Source: Scatophagus argus (Eukaryota; Chordata; Actinopteri; Scatophagidae). Taken from it: a DNA stretch of 64,000 bases. Made by a program: the position numbers and the translations under genes. The notes beneath the pieces were generated by a model. The model was not told the origin of the DNA. It saw nothing but the letters and a program-made list of their open reading frames with translations, and did no database searches. Below are positions 1-25,679 of this stretch, one piece after another. Numbering within the stretch: the stretch's first letter is position 1; every line of letters begins with the position of its first letter. Location of the stretch: the NCBI RefSeq assembly GCF_020382885.2, contig NC_058501.1:13055501-13119500 (forward strand), given 5' to 3'.

Positions 1-60
1 TTTGACTTATAATAGTAATACAAAATATTTTTTCCCCCTCTCAAATTTGTGCAAACTGAT

Positions 61-84
61 TTATTTATTTATTTATTTATTTAC
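61..84 (+). repeat. (TTTA)n microsatellite next to a csnk2a1 splice acceptor
   Basis: About six ATTT units run directly into the TTACAG acceptor of the exon starting at 87, so the repeat supplies the T-rich tract of that splice site. Confidence 0.8.
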
Positions 85-86
85 AG

Positions 87-3531
<3,445 letters not shown>

Positions 3532-5466
3532 AGCCACTTCCTCACCTGTGTTTATGTGTGCTCATGGCCATGTCCTGCCTAGCTCTCACTGCGGCCCAGG
3601 GCCATGGCTACCCTTTTTATGTTGAAAATAACAAAGAAGAAGATTTAAAAATTGCTTTTCACATTCAGTTGTATTTTGACACCTGGACTTGACAGAAATG
3701 TATTGTTGCACCTGTCAGGATTATTAGAATTAATTTGGGTGTGTTGACAATGCCATTGTCTAGAAATTCTAATAAGATGTAGACATGAAGAGAATGGATA
3801 ATAAAATTTATTTTGTATGTTCCAAATATACAGTCTTGCTTGAAACTGTTTGATGGGGATCGTGCTGTATTACACTGTGAACCTTTACACGACTTCACAA
3901 AACAGAGTCAGGAATCTGGTGTGCCCCACCTAACAGTGCTGGCTGGTTGCACACAATGTAATGTGCAGGAGTTGTTGGTGTTTTGAAGTTGTTAGATGCT
4001 ATAATTCTTTAATTGGACTTTTGTAGATATTCTACAGTTACTGTCAGGTTGCATGCACCCATTGCTGAGTATCACAGGGTCAATAGTTTGCCAATCTTAT
4101 GTTACTTTCACTTCTATATGTGTATGTATGTGTTCATGTTTGTTTTTTATGAAGTCTCTTACACATGATTTTGATTACATAGACGATTTTGTAACTTTCT
4201 GTTTTATGTTGGGAGGAGTCATCACCTACAAAAACAACTTCAAAAATAAACAATTTAAACAGGGTTTTCCAGGAACTACATGTTATTGAGTATACCCTCT
4301 GTTGCATTAGCAGTATGAGTGACTTAAAAGCAGAGCAGTGTAGTCAGCAAGACAGTTCTTCAGGATGGATTCCCCAGCTATTTAAGCTCTGAGTTTGTGC
4401 ATCCACATCTTTTATTTTGGTGAGCTTGAACAATGTGAGTGCAGAGCATATATCCAAAGTCGTTCAATACCATTTTCTTTTGTACTGTGGAGGCATCAAA
4501 TGTGTACGTGCAGTAACTTCTAGAGAGCTTTACATGATTAAAGCTGAATGTGTGAATAGAAGTGAACCACATTCACAGCAGGTCCTTTGTTGAACAAAAA
4601 AGAAAACAAAAAGGCTACCATAAACCAAGCAATGCCAAAGCTAAATTGGTTTAACAAAGGTTGTAATTTTACACACAGATGACTCCTGCCTTTACATATG
4701 CAGACGAACATATGGTCAAAAAGTTAACATACAAGCCTGCACATGCAAAATACAATTACATTTACAGCATCTGTTCATGCACAGGGATAGTGCTGCTACT
4801 GTCCTGCAAGGACTAATCCCGTGCTGGATATAGCAATCACATCAAAACTGGATTAAAACACGTTAAAAATCAGTATCCAGAGCAGTCCAAAGACTGCACA
4901 ACTTTTCTGCAAATACCTGAAAATGTAGCATTTGGCTCCAGATGGAGGGACTCCAACCCATATCTACGCACTCAACCGTTCGGAATCATGGTGCGTTCAT
5001 GTGCTTCTCATATGTGGAAAATCAATCACGCTGAAAAACAAGTGCTTTCGGTGAGCCTATTATAACAAGTTTCGTATTTTATAAGATGCAAGATAGCAAT
5101 TAAGTAGCCTGATTTATTTTTCAGTTAACATTAAGAAGCCCCCATCCCGTATGGGATTTCAAGACACTAGAAAACTTAAGAAACTTAACAAACAAGGGCA
5201 GTTATAAGGGGCATTAATCATGTCAAATGTCAACGTGTAAACTGCAAGTTATAATTGTATGTAATTGAAAGAATTTGCATGTTTTATAGTGAAATACTGC
5301 AATGCACATAAAACATGGTAGCGTTTATCAGTAAAGCTTACGGACAGATTGCTTCATATTCCCGATAGTGTTGAAGGCAGCATTAGTCGCGCCTGCTAAG
5401 GCACTCCTCTGCAGCGGCGCTCGGGCAGTTAGCTGTTTGCAAACCAGCCTGTTTTGGTTCTGTAAA
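3532..5466. other. csnk2a1 3'UTR and intergenic DNA
   Basis: After the csnk2a1 stop I see a T-rich 3'UTR with AATAAA at 3800-3805, then AT-rich DNA with no coding exon that I can support. The last 100 bases before 5467 are richer in G, C and CpG and are likely the promoter and 5'UTR of the first paraoxonase gene. Confidence 0.5.
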
Positions 5467-10052
<4,586 letters not shown>

Positions 10053-10952
10053 GCCACGTCTTTTTGACGTATGGCGTGAGGCAGAAGAGTCTAAACAAAT
10101 GCATCAAAATTTCAGTTAAAGAAAAAGAAATCAAGATTTAGCTCATTGCAAGGCTCTCAGTCAGAGGGTGACTGGTGATTTGACGACGATGGAGACGATG
10201 GTTTGATTTTGTGAATGTTATGGCTCTTAAGAAAAATGCTCTACCCTCTTGCTACAGGTGGGTGTGTTTTCCTGATTTTATAGCAATAAACCATCTGTAC
10301 AACAGGATATTTGGAATTGGTGACAGACGTAGAAGGCACTGAACTACCCAGATGATTGAACCACTATGAAATAAGTTCATGCAATTATTTGCTGTGTATC
10401 ATGAAAACAATATTTTCCACTGGTCACCTGAAAATGTGAAATCTTTATGTGTGTGGTGGATGGTCTTACGTGTTTTAATTGCTGAGTTCAATTGGGGAAA
10501 AAAACAAAAAACATTTCATTTGTTCCATGCATTTGAACGTAAATAAAAAAAACAAATGAGTCACACTACTGCTGTGGATTGTCCTGTGGTTCAACAAGTG
10601 TGCACAAAAAAAGTCATGTAATGGCTCACCAGACAGATGACAGTACACAAAATGACAGCATATGAATCCGACCTCACGTCATCTCTGCTTTTCACTGCGC
10701 TTTGAGGGAAGGCAAGTTGAACTCAACACTTAAAATAGGAAGTAGAGTTAGAGATCCAAAGAACAGGAAGAATTCTATCAGATGTGTGTGATGTGTGTGG
10801 ATGTTATTATGTTAGAAGAATTACATTAGTTTCTTTTTTTTTCTCCCAAAATAAAAAGCAAGTAAGAAGGCTGTTACCAGAAATTGGTTTAATGTATGCA
10901 GTGTTGTAAGGTTGTATTAATGTGTTGGTTCTTTTCACCTTTAGGCCCAAAT

Positions 10953-11425
10953 ATACTATATAGACAAAAGTATTGGGATGTAGCTATTTTTAGTGGTTGG
11001 GTTGGACCGCTTACAAATCTTAATGCTTCAGTATGCCAAGACATTTTGGTCAATGCTAAGCTTCCAGCTTTGTGGTAACAGTTTGGGAAAGATCTTTGCT
11101 ATTCCAACATGACTGTGGCCCAGTGCACAAAGCAAAACTCCATAAAGACAAGGCTGGATGAGTTTGGTGTGGAAGAACTCGACTTCATCAAACACCTTTG
11201 GGGTGAACTGGTGGACTGTGAGGCAGGTCTTTTTGTGCAACATCAGTGCCTGACCTCACAAATGTTCTGCTGCATCAGTGGGCTAAAATTCCAACAGAAA
11301 CACAAAATCTTGTGTTGAAGCACTTATAGCTGCAAAGCTGTTTGTATATTTACAACGCAGTGTCATTAAATTCCCTGTTGGTGTAACGGTCAGAGGTTCC
11401 AATACTTTTGTCTACATAGTGTGTA
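10953..11425 (+). mobile_element. Degenerate Tc1/mariner-type element, copy 1
   Basis: Bounded by inverted terminal repeats that begin ACTATATAGACAAAAGTATT on the left and end as the matching complement (AATACTTTTGTCTACATAG) on the right. Inside is a broken transposase fragment: the DDE-domain stretch FGVEELD followed by a KHLWGEL-like segment can be read, but the frame is interrupted by stops and indels and the 5' half is missing. It is a non-autonomous fossil, one of three related copies in the window (20340-20888 and 36571-37066). Confidence 0.75.
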
Positions 11426-12151
11426 TTATTCTAAGGTGTGCTAACACACAGTAAGTGTCAGTAAATACTGACTTTACTCTTAAGTTCACTATATGGATGT
11501 TGTTTTTTTTCTGAATCAGACTACTGTTACACCAATTTGTAACACCCCATCTAGTTTAAAGTAATCATGGAATAAATATAATTGTGGTTCCTGCAGTGAT
11601 GGAACTTGAGTTGATGTTCTTCTCATGCCACTTTCTAGGTTTCTAGTCTTTAGTCATTGGTTGCCTTACAAGTTAGGAATTTTTCACATGACACATATGT
11701 GTCGTTATTCATGTAAAAACATTTCATAGTTTCAGGTTCTCAGTTCTCCGTGAAGATTTGCTGCTTTTACTTTTTTATTTTTAATAATGTACAGGTTTGA
11801 TTAATCTGCTGATTATTCAGAAATGATTAATAGATTAAATATTGAACTTCATTAGTTGCAGTTTCATACAGAATAGTTAGCAATGAACTCAACTTTTTAA
11901 ATTAAGACAGTAATCTAATGATACAAATAATGTTAACAGTTTTCATCTGATAATTTTACTTGTAATACTTGGAGTAATACTTGAAGGAGGCTAACATTTT
12001 CTTGATAATACTTACATACTTTTACTTAAGTAACATTTACATCGCAGGACTACTTTTACAGTGTGGTATTAATATTTTTGCTAAAGTAAAGGATCTCAGC
12101 ACTTCCCCCACCTCAGGCTTCTTACCTGTATAGCTCCATCTCTGGTGAAGT

Positions 12152-12159
12152 TATATAAA
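12152..12159 (+). promoter_or_regulatory. Possible TATA box of paraoxonase copy 2
   Basis: TATATAAA lies 36 bases before the chosen ATG. If it is used, the 5'UTR would be only about 10-15 bases. The match is good but no transcript supports it. Confidence 0.35.
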
Positions 12160-12194
12160 TACACCCTAAGAGGTGTGACCTTTGAGTTCTAAAC

Positions 12195-15681
<3,487 letters not shown>

Positions 15682-15893
15682 TCTGCATATTATCTATCTG
15701 CGGTTAAAAACTAGAAATGTTGTAGCAAAAGATTTGGATGGATATGGAAAGAAAAAAAATAAAACTTTGATTTACCATTTGCAAACAAAGAGTAGTATGT
15801 TGCCTGTTGCACACATACAAGTCTCATACAAGCCCTTATCACAACACAGCCTGACTGCTTCAGCAGTTTTGATAAAGGAAAACAAAAGCTGTT

Positions 15894-18876
15894 TTACCTT
15901 TTTTCATCATTATCCATTATTTTTGATTTTTCATTTATTAGCAAATCTTCTTCTTCTACCTTGGATATTGTAAACCTAGTATCCCCACCATCAGGATGCG
16001 CTACACTTTGCTCTTCTGTAGGACCTTTGGTAGGTACAGTGAAGAGGATCCCATCATTTTCTGAATCAGATGCACGGTTGTCCTCGTTCTCCACATTGTC
16101 TGTCCTTGCGTGTTCTGCAGGTTTTGGGTCTGTGTTGTGTTTTTGTACTAGAGAATAACCCTTGTTTTCTTCAACATTGTCCACGGCTACCTTTGCATTC
16201 ACGAACACTTCACTGATACTGAGCAAACGTTTGTGCCGAGGCGAGTGATCCAGGGTCTGTATGTTGGTGGCCATGATGTCGCTGCAACTCTTGGAGCGAT
16301 TTATGTTGTCTGCGGGCTTTATTTTATTTGCTGTGGTTCCGATCTTCTTGATGACAGTGCTGTAGTCGTCCTCCTTTGGGAAGTCGAAGATGTCAATCAC
16401 GGTTGGCTTTACGTCTGGGTTGTTCTTGTCCTTTGGTTCCTCATCATAGAAGTGCCTGTGCCTTTGTCGTCTTTTCTTTAGCACCTTGTGAGCTTCCACT
16501 ACCATGTTTACATTCCAGCTGAAGAATAGGGACAGCCAAGCCAGGCCCATGTAGATCCATAACTCTGCAAACAGTCTGTACAGTCTGGGGTATTCAATGT
16601 TTGGATTCACACCTGAAACGGGAGTTGATGTGCCGACTTTAATAACAAAGTTCAGACCCACACCAAACTTTAGAAACTCATTAAAGAATTGAATGAGTTA
16701 CATTATGCCATAAATCTTATATACCTGCCACGTAATCTCCAAATCCAACTGTTGTGAGTGTGATGAAAGAGAAGTAGAGGCCATCCAGGTAGCTCCATCC
16801 CTCCACAGACATGAAAACAAGTGGAGGGATCACCAGGTGCACAATCAACCCCCATAACAGGAATAAGGCTGTGCAGGTTAACTGAACCTTTTTCTGATAA
16901 AAGGGAGGAAAAACACTACATTTTTATTTACACCAAAATAATTTGATGGAACTGTCTTTTGACAGTATTCAGACAAATATTAACTCCAGCTTTTGGTCAG
17001 TCTCTTACCACTGAAACACCTTTACGAATCAGAACCTGGGACAGACGTTTGGCCCGGTCTCCAAAGAATGAACCCAACTCGCTTATCCATACCAGACACA
17101 GGGGGATCCCACACAGACCGTACAGGATGCAAAACACTCGGCCACTTTTAGTCTTGGGGGCAACATTGCCAAATCCTGTAGGAGGAAATAGTAAGTCACA
17201 ACACTGCGAGATATAAAGAAGGTTTGTATAAAGGTTTAAACTGGCTTTAACACTGGTGAAAAAGTCATTTAGTTATCCTTTTTTAAGCAGTAAGGATACA
17301 ATTTTGGATTGCCAGTTTGAAAGCCAACTGGCTCCTGGGTGTCATCCTCTATTGCTTTGTCTTTTTAACTTGGTTTTGGAGACACCCCCCACCCCCTCCC
17401 AACTGCACAATTTCATTTTCTCTATATTTCACAGTTTGAAATCTACTAAATGCAAACGCAAATGCAAAAATTGTGAGCCTTCAAATGTGCAGTTATCCAT
17501 GTTAGTCATCCATTAATCAGGGTCATGGGTTTGTCATTTTCCTAAAAAGCCTTCCAGATGATTTTAAGAGCTGATATAAGTGGCTTGTTCCTTTGTGTCT
17601 CATGTATAGAATATCCAATGTGAAATTTATCTCATTAAAAAAAATTTTTTTTCAGTATTTTTGTTTGAAAAATGTATATATGGAATAACCAGAACGCTGT
17701 ACTCTCATAACAAAGTAAGCAAACAAATAATAACATATGACACATGACGACTGTTTACTTTGTGACCGAAATAATTAGAAACAATGTGGAGTTGTTTCAG
17801 TGTTACATTTTAAAATATATATATATATATATAGCGAAATTTTGATATTAGCGATGGTTAACCCATATTAGTGCCAAATACTGTAAAAGTCATACAAACC
17901 AATAGTGGTGACAATTGTGGAGGCGAAGATGACCGAGTTTTCCCAGGTCCACGTGTTGCGGTGTACGTCCCCGGTGATGGTCACACCTTGACCCGCAGCC
18001 TCTGACACTATCTGATGAGTAAAACAACAAAACTAGTGAATCAGTGTGTACAAATCCCATCTGCTCTAAGTTCTGCTTCTACACGGCGTCTTCACCACAC
18101 CGATAATCAACGTTTTGAGTTTTTTTTCTCTATTATAATTTCTTAAAATGACACGAGTGGAGTCAGTAACGCAACAGCCGTACGGGTCGACACGCCCTGC
18201 GCAAATACCTGTGGTTCGATGTGACATGCAGCTTCACGCTCGGCTCGACACCGTTGCCTTGTTTAAATCAACTTTTCTGTGCTATAAGAAATACGAAAAT
18301 GATATTTTAAATGACATCTTGCAAAGACACTTGTGGGCATTTTAGTTCGATCCGCTTCAGTTAAGGTTGAAGTTTGTTGTCTTAAACTGAGCAGGAAAAA
18401 CTGGTTTCGATGTGCCCCGACATGCAAACGCAACGAACTTCTCTTTGACTGTGCAGGCTTTGTTCGAGAAATAAAATCTAAAATAGTGAAAAATCTGTAA
18501 ATTGTTCGACTTCATTGCTTTTATATAAACTAATAACTTTATGAGGATTGATAGGAACTTCTCGGTCAGTAAATCTCCCCGAAATCACTCACAGTAGACC
18601 TAATGTAAGTGAGGATAATTGACCAAACTTTTTCTAACAGTCTGAGTTTCTGCCTGTCAAAGCCTACTGTTAAAAAAAAAGCATTCATACCTCTAAAATC
18701 TTATCCAGATCTTCTCTTGTTAAACAGGGATAGTTCTTCAAAATGTTCTCCTTCTGAAGCGTATAATTGTCCCTGGCTGATTTCCAGTTCGGCTCCTCCA
18801 GAATTTGAAATATTGCGGCTCCGATCGATAGGTAGAAAATAATACATGAAGTTAAAAAGGGACCCTTATCAGCCAT
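15894..18876 (-). CDS. kcnk5: Two-pore-domain potassium channel, TASK-2/KCNK5-like (5 exons, 388 aa)
   Basis: Background K+ channel of the K2P family in the plasma membrane. Exons on the minus strand, in transcript order: 18876-18691, 18011-17900, 17175-17009, 16893-16725, 16612-15894; phases match. Layout: M1 at about residues 8-28, extracellular cap, pore loop 1 (TIVTTIGFGNVAP), M2, M3, pore loop 2 (TLTTVGFGDYVAG), M4 (about 180-205), then a polar cytoplasmic tail. Closest remembered match is KCNK5 rather than KCNK16/17: the N-terminus, AAGQGVTITG, and the tail segment EDDYSTVIKKIG resemble it. The first pore filter reads GFG where KCNK5 normally has GYG. The tail makes the protein about 110 residues shorter than human KCNK5. 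Teleosts carry duplicates of this gene; whether this is the a or b copy cannot be told. Convergent with PON copy 2. Confidence 0.88.
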
Positions 18877-20339
18877 ATTAAAGTCATAACTTCAGTCTTA
18901 CGCCGAGTGTCTCTTATTCCCACGGAGGGCTGTTGTCATCCTACCTGCTGTCTTCCTGGTCAAACATAATAGGTGGTAATACACTCCTGAGAGCTACAAA
19001 CTCGGCTCCATTGTTCAGATAAATCCTTTCATCTGGTGCTGCTGTAAAATTCATTTTTAACGACATGGCTATAAATGATTGTTATTACCCTGTTGTTAAT
19101 AGTTAGTGGAAAATTACATAACATCCGAGTTTCACAGAACTATTGAGAACACTTTATAAGGTGTCAGTTTTTCACTAAAATTACATTAAATCGTATTCTT
19201 GCTCGATATATATATGTTTTGTCATGTAAAATGGGCAGGCCAATGTGTAGATATGCACTTGTATATCTTTCTCAGGTGATTGAGAAAACCAGCATGATGC
19301 AGTTATGGAGACATCCAACAGGGGACAGCATGTCCTCAGTGGGCCTAGGATGGTTTCACACACACACTTTTGAACGCATGTGGATGAACTGTTGTGTGTT
19401 GGTGCTGACGGTTGCTCTTATCTTCATGCGAGAGCATCCAGAAGACTGGAGTTCAGTGTGTTAAGTTAATCACACTGGGTGGATCCTGGCTGCTCAGCAT
19501 GATAATGGTGTTGTCCTCTGTGTGAAAATACAGCGCATGTGGAGGCTGAATGAGAATACACTGGTACTGCAGTCTATCTATCTAATTTAAAAACTGCTAT
19601 ATTTCCCAGATTAAAAGAGCACTTGACCGGTTTTACCCCTGATGTCCAGCTTACTGGGCACGAGGAGTACAGTCCAGTGTTGTTTTGGAGCTTGACCCAT
19701 TATGGGCTAAAAGGCAGGACATCTCAGTCGCTCCAGGTCTGAGCATCCTTTTTTTTAAAAATCTGTCTCTCGTAAGTCATCTTAATTGCAGGAGCAGGCC
19801 TACACCTTTAAGGCCAGATGTATTTGGCTAACGGACAGAGACAGCCCATCGGGTTTTAGGTAACACTGAGGCAGATGTTCCAGCTGTGGCAGCTGCTAGA
19901 TTGAGGTGTACTGAATCTCCTGGGAATTTCCACTGCTTTTTAAGGAGCTATTCAAGTTCATCAGACAGAGCCATAGCTTGGATTTGTGTGTGGGCCTTTT
20001 ATATAAATAACAGACTTTACATGAGAGGACACATGAGTGAAAATTTACGGCAATACCACAGTCCAAAATTTTTACAAATAAAAATACTCTTTTTGGAATA
20101 ATTGTCATGTCAAAAGTTTAAATACCAACATCTAAGACATCTATTCACTGAAAAACCCATTATCAACATATGTTCAGACCATGACTGGCGTCCAAAATAG
20201 TAGTGATGAAAAACTCAGATTAGGTGAGCACAGAGAAACTTCTCTCTTGAGCAGATGAATGTAAAAATAGCCATCTGTCAACAAACTGCAAACACATGAT
20301 CCACACCAAGTGACAGTAACTACACGTGTGGACAGAGGC

Positions 20340-20888
20340 TTTATTTGAGGGACTCAGTATTAAGACACATGTCTTCATTAGTGAATTCAGGTGTGGTATG
20401 GGGCTGTTTTTCAGGGGTTGGGCTGGGACCCTTACTTCCAGTGAAGGGAAATCTTAATGCTTCAGCATACCAAGACATTTCGGTCAATGCTAAGCTTCCA
20501 ACTTTGTGCCAACAGGTTTGGGGAAGACTCTTATCTATTCCAGCATGACTGTGCTTCAGTGCACAAAGCAGAGTCCATAAAGACATGGTTGGATGAGTTT
20601 GGTGTGGAAGAACTTGACTGGCCCACACAGAGTCCTGACCTCAAGCTCATCAAACACCTTTGGGATGAACTGGAACAGAGACTGTGAGCCAGGTCTTTTC
20701 ATCCAACATCAGTGTCTGACCTCACAAATGTTCTACTGCATGATCGGGCAAAAATCCTCCCAGACTCCAAAATCTTGTGGAAAACCATCAAAACTGTGAT
20801 AGCTGCAAAGCTGTCTGTGTATTTAGAATGTGATGCCATTAAAGTTCCCTGTTAGTGTAATGGTCAGGGGTCCTAACACTTATCTATA
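20340..20888 (+). mobile_element. Degenerate Tc1/mariner-type element, copy 2
   Basis: Most readable copy of the family. The DDE region is recognisable in pieces: [29 protein letters not shown] and HLWDELEQRL. It is split over frames and lacks a full terminal repeat at the left; the right edge is a worn form of the end seen in copy 1. No intact transposase can be read. Confidence 0.75.
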
Positions 20889-21439
20889 CAGCGCATCTCC
20901 CTCTCCTGTTCTGTAGTGGAGATAGAGGTGACACCAGCAACAACAGCGCCCCTGTGTGGAGGCACCGGCAAATAGCGTGTATGCAGAAATGGCTCCACGT
21001 ACCGAGGTGGTGGTTATGACTATGCTGATATGTATGAGTGCTTGCGGCACAGACACAGGCAGACGGGCACAAAAGTTGACCGCGTTTGAACAAAAGCTTA
21101 ACCTTGGCCACACATTCCCGTCTGATATCCAGGCTCTGTAAACACTCCTCCTGTGTGCAAATAACCACACAAGGGGAGAGCTGCACCTGCTTTGCACTGA
21201 GCTGACATGTTGTTAAAGAATCCTTAGTGCCAGCATGAACACAGCTGCATTAGAGCCGCCTTAAGTCCTTCCCCGTCTCTGTGGAGGCAACTCAGGAACC
21301 ATACAGGACCTGACTCACCTGTCGTGGTAAAGAGCTATGGCATGGTGTATTAAAGGATGTGTAAGATTGTATAAGGCCTCCTTTCACTTTAGAAGTCGGT
21401 GTTTAAGTAAAGTTCTCCCCTCTGATCTCCACCCATCAC

Positions 21440-21780
21440 TACTTAGTGCTTCGTCATTGCTGCGACACCGCCTCTCCGTGGAAACCTGATCGGTAGTCTC
21501 CAACTTGCCGCGAGGAGAAACACCGGAATTATTATTATGGCGTCAAAGTGAAGGTGGAGGAAACACGCAAGGGGATACGTCCGTCTGCTCAGGTACGACT
21601 CGCCCACTCGGACTCTGTTATTGTTGTCAACATCGCACACCCACGGAGGAGACAGCTTCTTCATCGGCCGTGTTCCTGGCGGCGGCAGTGCGTTTGGAGT
21701 TCACTGCGCCGTATTTAGAGGGATTATGTGAAACACGACGAGGTCAGGCATGTTTGTGCTGTTAGCCTGCACAGACAATG
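21440..21780. promoter_or_regulatory. GC-rich stretch, candidate promoter or non-coding first exon
   Basis: CpG-richer than its AT-rich surroundings, with a good donor-like CTCAG|GTACGA at about 21595. It could be an upstream first exon of epb41. There is no coding content to test it by. Confidence 0.25.
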
Positions 21781-24700
21781 TGAAACAGGACTCGTAGCCC
21801 ACTCTAGCGTTTCGAGCACACGACAAAAATGACCAGATATGTTCGTCAAAGGTTTGCTGTAAGGTTGCTGTGAGCAGGACCGGACACTGGGCCCCAAGTA
21901 CTTTGTAAACCACAGATTCCCAGGTTAGCTTAAATACAGGACGCCAGACAGTACAGTTAAAATAATCCTATAGGAATTATACACATTGTATTGCCTGGGT
22001 CTGTTTAACATGCCGAGAACTTCACTAGAAATCCGGAGTAAAATCTGTGGTATTTTTTTGTTTACTTAAACATCTGATTTGGGTCAACAAATAGCCTCGT
22101 TATATATTGGTTTTCAGCCTTTATCTGTTATCATAGGATGCTACTACTGTCTGCTATAAAGTAAAGAGTTTAAACTCGTAATAATGTGTGCTGTCACGTC
22201 TTTAAAATAAGTATTTACCGATCTCTGTTTTTTTTAATCCCTCTCCCTCTGCCTGATCTGGTCTCACTGTCTGGGATGTTCATGTAATCTACAACGACCT
22301 TCTACACTGATATGACGTGAGTATTGTTTACATAAGTTAAATAAAGCGTATAAAATAAGTCATTGTGACTCCATTGAGCCATTGTCCATATGGCTTATGG
22401 GGATTGAGTGGTAATTATTTTGCCTCATCAAATATATATGTGCAAATCAGTCTTCTGTCATGTGCCACAATATGATTTAAAGGTAATGCAGAGTTTAATT
22501 ATGATTATTAAATAGCCCTGCTCTCAGCTGCAGACAAGCATTTCATTTATATTTATGCAACGATTCTATCAAGTCATAGCTCATCAGCCTCTGCAGGATC
22601 TATTAAGCATTTATTCTTGATTACTTCTATTTGACATGTTATTTCCTGAGGGATCTGAGTGCAGACTTTGTAGACTACGTCTGTGTGTTATTATATACGT
22701 ACACATGTGTCTTCTTTCCTGTCTTGATTCGTCATTTGTGTGGAAAATTATTTAATTATGTTGTACCTTTTATATTTTAGTATTAAGTTTAAATTTATTA
22801 TTTAGTGACAAAATTATATGACTTCCTTTTTAATGTTCAGCAGACAACAGATCTAGAAAAAACAACAAAACACAACACTGCGAAGGTTTCTCAGTGTCAG
22901 TGACTGGAATTTGGCTTTTTGTTGATCCGCTCCATAGCAGACTTGTTTTGGGAGGGGTGGTGTGCGTGTGTCACCCTGAGGGCGCAAACACATCTTTATC
23001 TCTAATGAACACATGCTCCCGGCATGCCTTACAGCTCTGTGTTAAGGTAGGTTTGTGTTGGTAGGGATTCCCTTTAAAACACAACAATTTATTAATGCTG
23101 ACCTGGTGATTTAATTTTTCACCATGGAGTTTTTTTTTTTTATTAAAAGACTTGAAGTGCACTTGATTATACCCAGACTGCACTGTGTATTGATAAAATG
23201 TCCGTGTAAACGATATGTGTAGAGAGTTTCAGGGAAATTAACATGTGGTCCACTACTATGACTGTTCGTCATCTCAGTAAAATGCAAGCGATAAGTTCTC
23301 CACCAGGTGGCAGTGTAAACTAAGAAACGTGGCCATTTACTGGAGCATCAAACACAGTGTAACATGTACTTAGGTGGCCTAGAATGTCGACCACGATCTG
23401 TTTAAAGCACTGTGAGCTGCAGGGCTTGGTACAATGTCTTTGTAAGTGATGTCAGATGACATGACTTCTCATGCATATTAATTCAAGTGCATTATTTCCA
23501 ATCTGACTCATTACTTTGCATTGTCTCTGGATGCAAATGTTTGTTGCAGTTTTTACTCACGGTGGAAAATCCATGAGGTATTTTTTTTTGCAAAGTTGTC
23601 TTGTCCTATTCTCAGTATTAGATAATAGCACAGGATATGCTTAATGACCTTTTTCTTCAAAGGATCATCATGCTGCGCAATTTAAATTCTCTGACGTGTG
23701 TATGAAGGTGAAAGTTATAACTTGGCCTAAAACAAGAAGGATGAGCGCCATGTCTGCTGGCTGAAAGGGGCAGAAACATGGGACATTCCCACTTCATTAA
23801 TTCTTCATAACTTAATGGTGCGCTATGAATATTGATGCGCTGTTACCATCTATCCCGTTAGTGCTGTTGAGAGCTCAGATCCCGAGCACAAGTAAATATC
23901 CCTGCAAACCATGAATGCATCACATGCACGCAAAACTCATGTTTAAAGCGTTTTCAATGCTGCACAAGTTGTTTTACATAACAAATCGGTGTGTGTGATG
24001 TGTACCCAGATGCGGTATCGAAAGTGATGAATTGGGTGGAAGTAGTATGGGACGTTATGTAATCACAGAGTGATGGAGCCAGGGAGGGATAAAGATGTTC
24101 CAAACAAACATAACCCCCATGCACTCAGCTGGAGTGATGCACTGCACCGTCGTATGTGTGTGTTTGCCTGTGCTTTTGAACAAATGAGGATGAGTGATGG
24201 GAAGGCGGTCGGCAGCAGAAAGTGTACGCCAGTGTTTTGGGTGTGTCTACTGTGCGAGTGGCTCGTCTCAGAGTCTGTGGTTCCAGTCTGTCACAGTCTC
24301 AAGGGACTGTGGATCTGTGAGTGTTGCTCCTCTTCTCCTCCCCTCTCTTTTCTGCCTCTCCACCCTCTCCTGGGTCCAGCTCAACACCTGCTCCATGCAG
24401 TAGGCACAGGGCAGGGCAGGGGTTCCTAAGCAACTGAAGGCAACGCGAGTACTTCATGTAGTCTTTGTTTCTCTCCCTCGCTCTTCCTCTTGTTAACTCC
24501 CCGACTTGCTCATTTCATACCAAATGAAAGCAGAGGAAACAGAAATGAGCTGTATCCAAACTTTACGTTAGCAGCAAATGTTGAACACCACCAGTGTGTG
24601 CGCTGATGTGCCGCTTATCTGTCATCACTGTGTTCAGTGATCAAAGTCCACAGAAGAAAACACGATTACCATCTGTTACCGTGCTAGAGAGAAAATTCCT

Positions 24701-25679
24701 CTCTCTGTTGTTTGGTGTTGCCTCTTGAGATCTGCTTTGGACTTTTTGATCTACAGAATCACCTTTGTGCTGGTAAGAATTTTTATTCAGTTCGTAGCAA
24801 ATTACCGGCTCCAAAATGACATGTGACACTGCTGTGCATGTGAGACAAAGATGATGGTTTCCTTACCCTGTGAGGCTCTGAGAATAATGAACCCCCTTAG
24901 CCCCACCACCCCACCCCTTCTGCCTATGAGCCGTATGGCCCTAATGGGGTCACGCAGATGGGTGGGGACCACGCTGGGGTCCATAAAGACGGCTTGATCA
25001 ACGCACATGTGTTTAGTGGTTTGCTCTTGAATTTTTAGACGTTTGAGTGTAGGTCTGGTCGAGACATTGTTTGTACTTTTGTTTGGCACTTTCTTCCCAA
25101 CTAATTTGAATCAGTGCCTCTTTCAATATCCCACCAACTGGCTTAAGGTTGTAGTCCCGACACCCTCATACTGTGCAGATTAGTGCACCATGTTGGCGCC
25201 TGAAAAAGACTGGGCAGTACTCTGAGTATCGCTGTGGCCTCTGTTCCTGTTTCCTGTTTCTGGACATTGCACTGTGTTAATGATTGCACTCTTTTGCGCG
25301 CCTTATTCCATCCCTGTTGTGGACTGTTGTAATCAGGTCAAATGTATTGCACCAACATAGTGGTGAGTTGGGAATTTAAAACTTGACAAGGTGAATTCCC
25401 ACTTTTTTACGCATACCTACAGTATGTACTCATACTTGTCGAAACGCCTATGGATTTGTTTTCTATGCTACGTATTTATAATATAAATAAATAATCACAT
25501 ACTTAATCATAGCCTTAAATTTAGTAGCATGGAGCAGCTCTTGTCGGCACTACAGGGAAGGCTGAGTCCATCTCCTCCACCTTGCATGCTGTTGTGAGCC
25601 GCTGCTCAGTTGGTCAACTCAAGTCCAAGCCTCAGAGTGAGACTCCACCCCTTTACGAGCATCGGACACCTTCAGCACA

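Larger units (their letters stand above)
10053..12194. other. Intergenic DNA between the two paraoxonase genes
   Basis: Holds the 3'UTR of PON copy 1, one Tc1-like fossil (10953-11425) and AT-rich sequence. No further coding exon found. Confidence 0.5.

Noticed and set aside
20345-20799. Short proteins resembling transposase
   Set aside because: Pieces of a degenerate Tc1-like copy split over frames, not a gene.
24070-24429. 119-codon open frame
   Set aside because: No recognisable domain, low-complexity Cys/Ser composition, no splice or start support.
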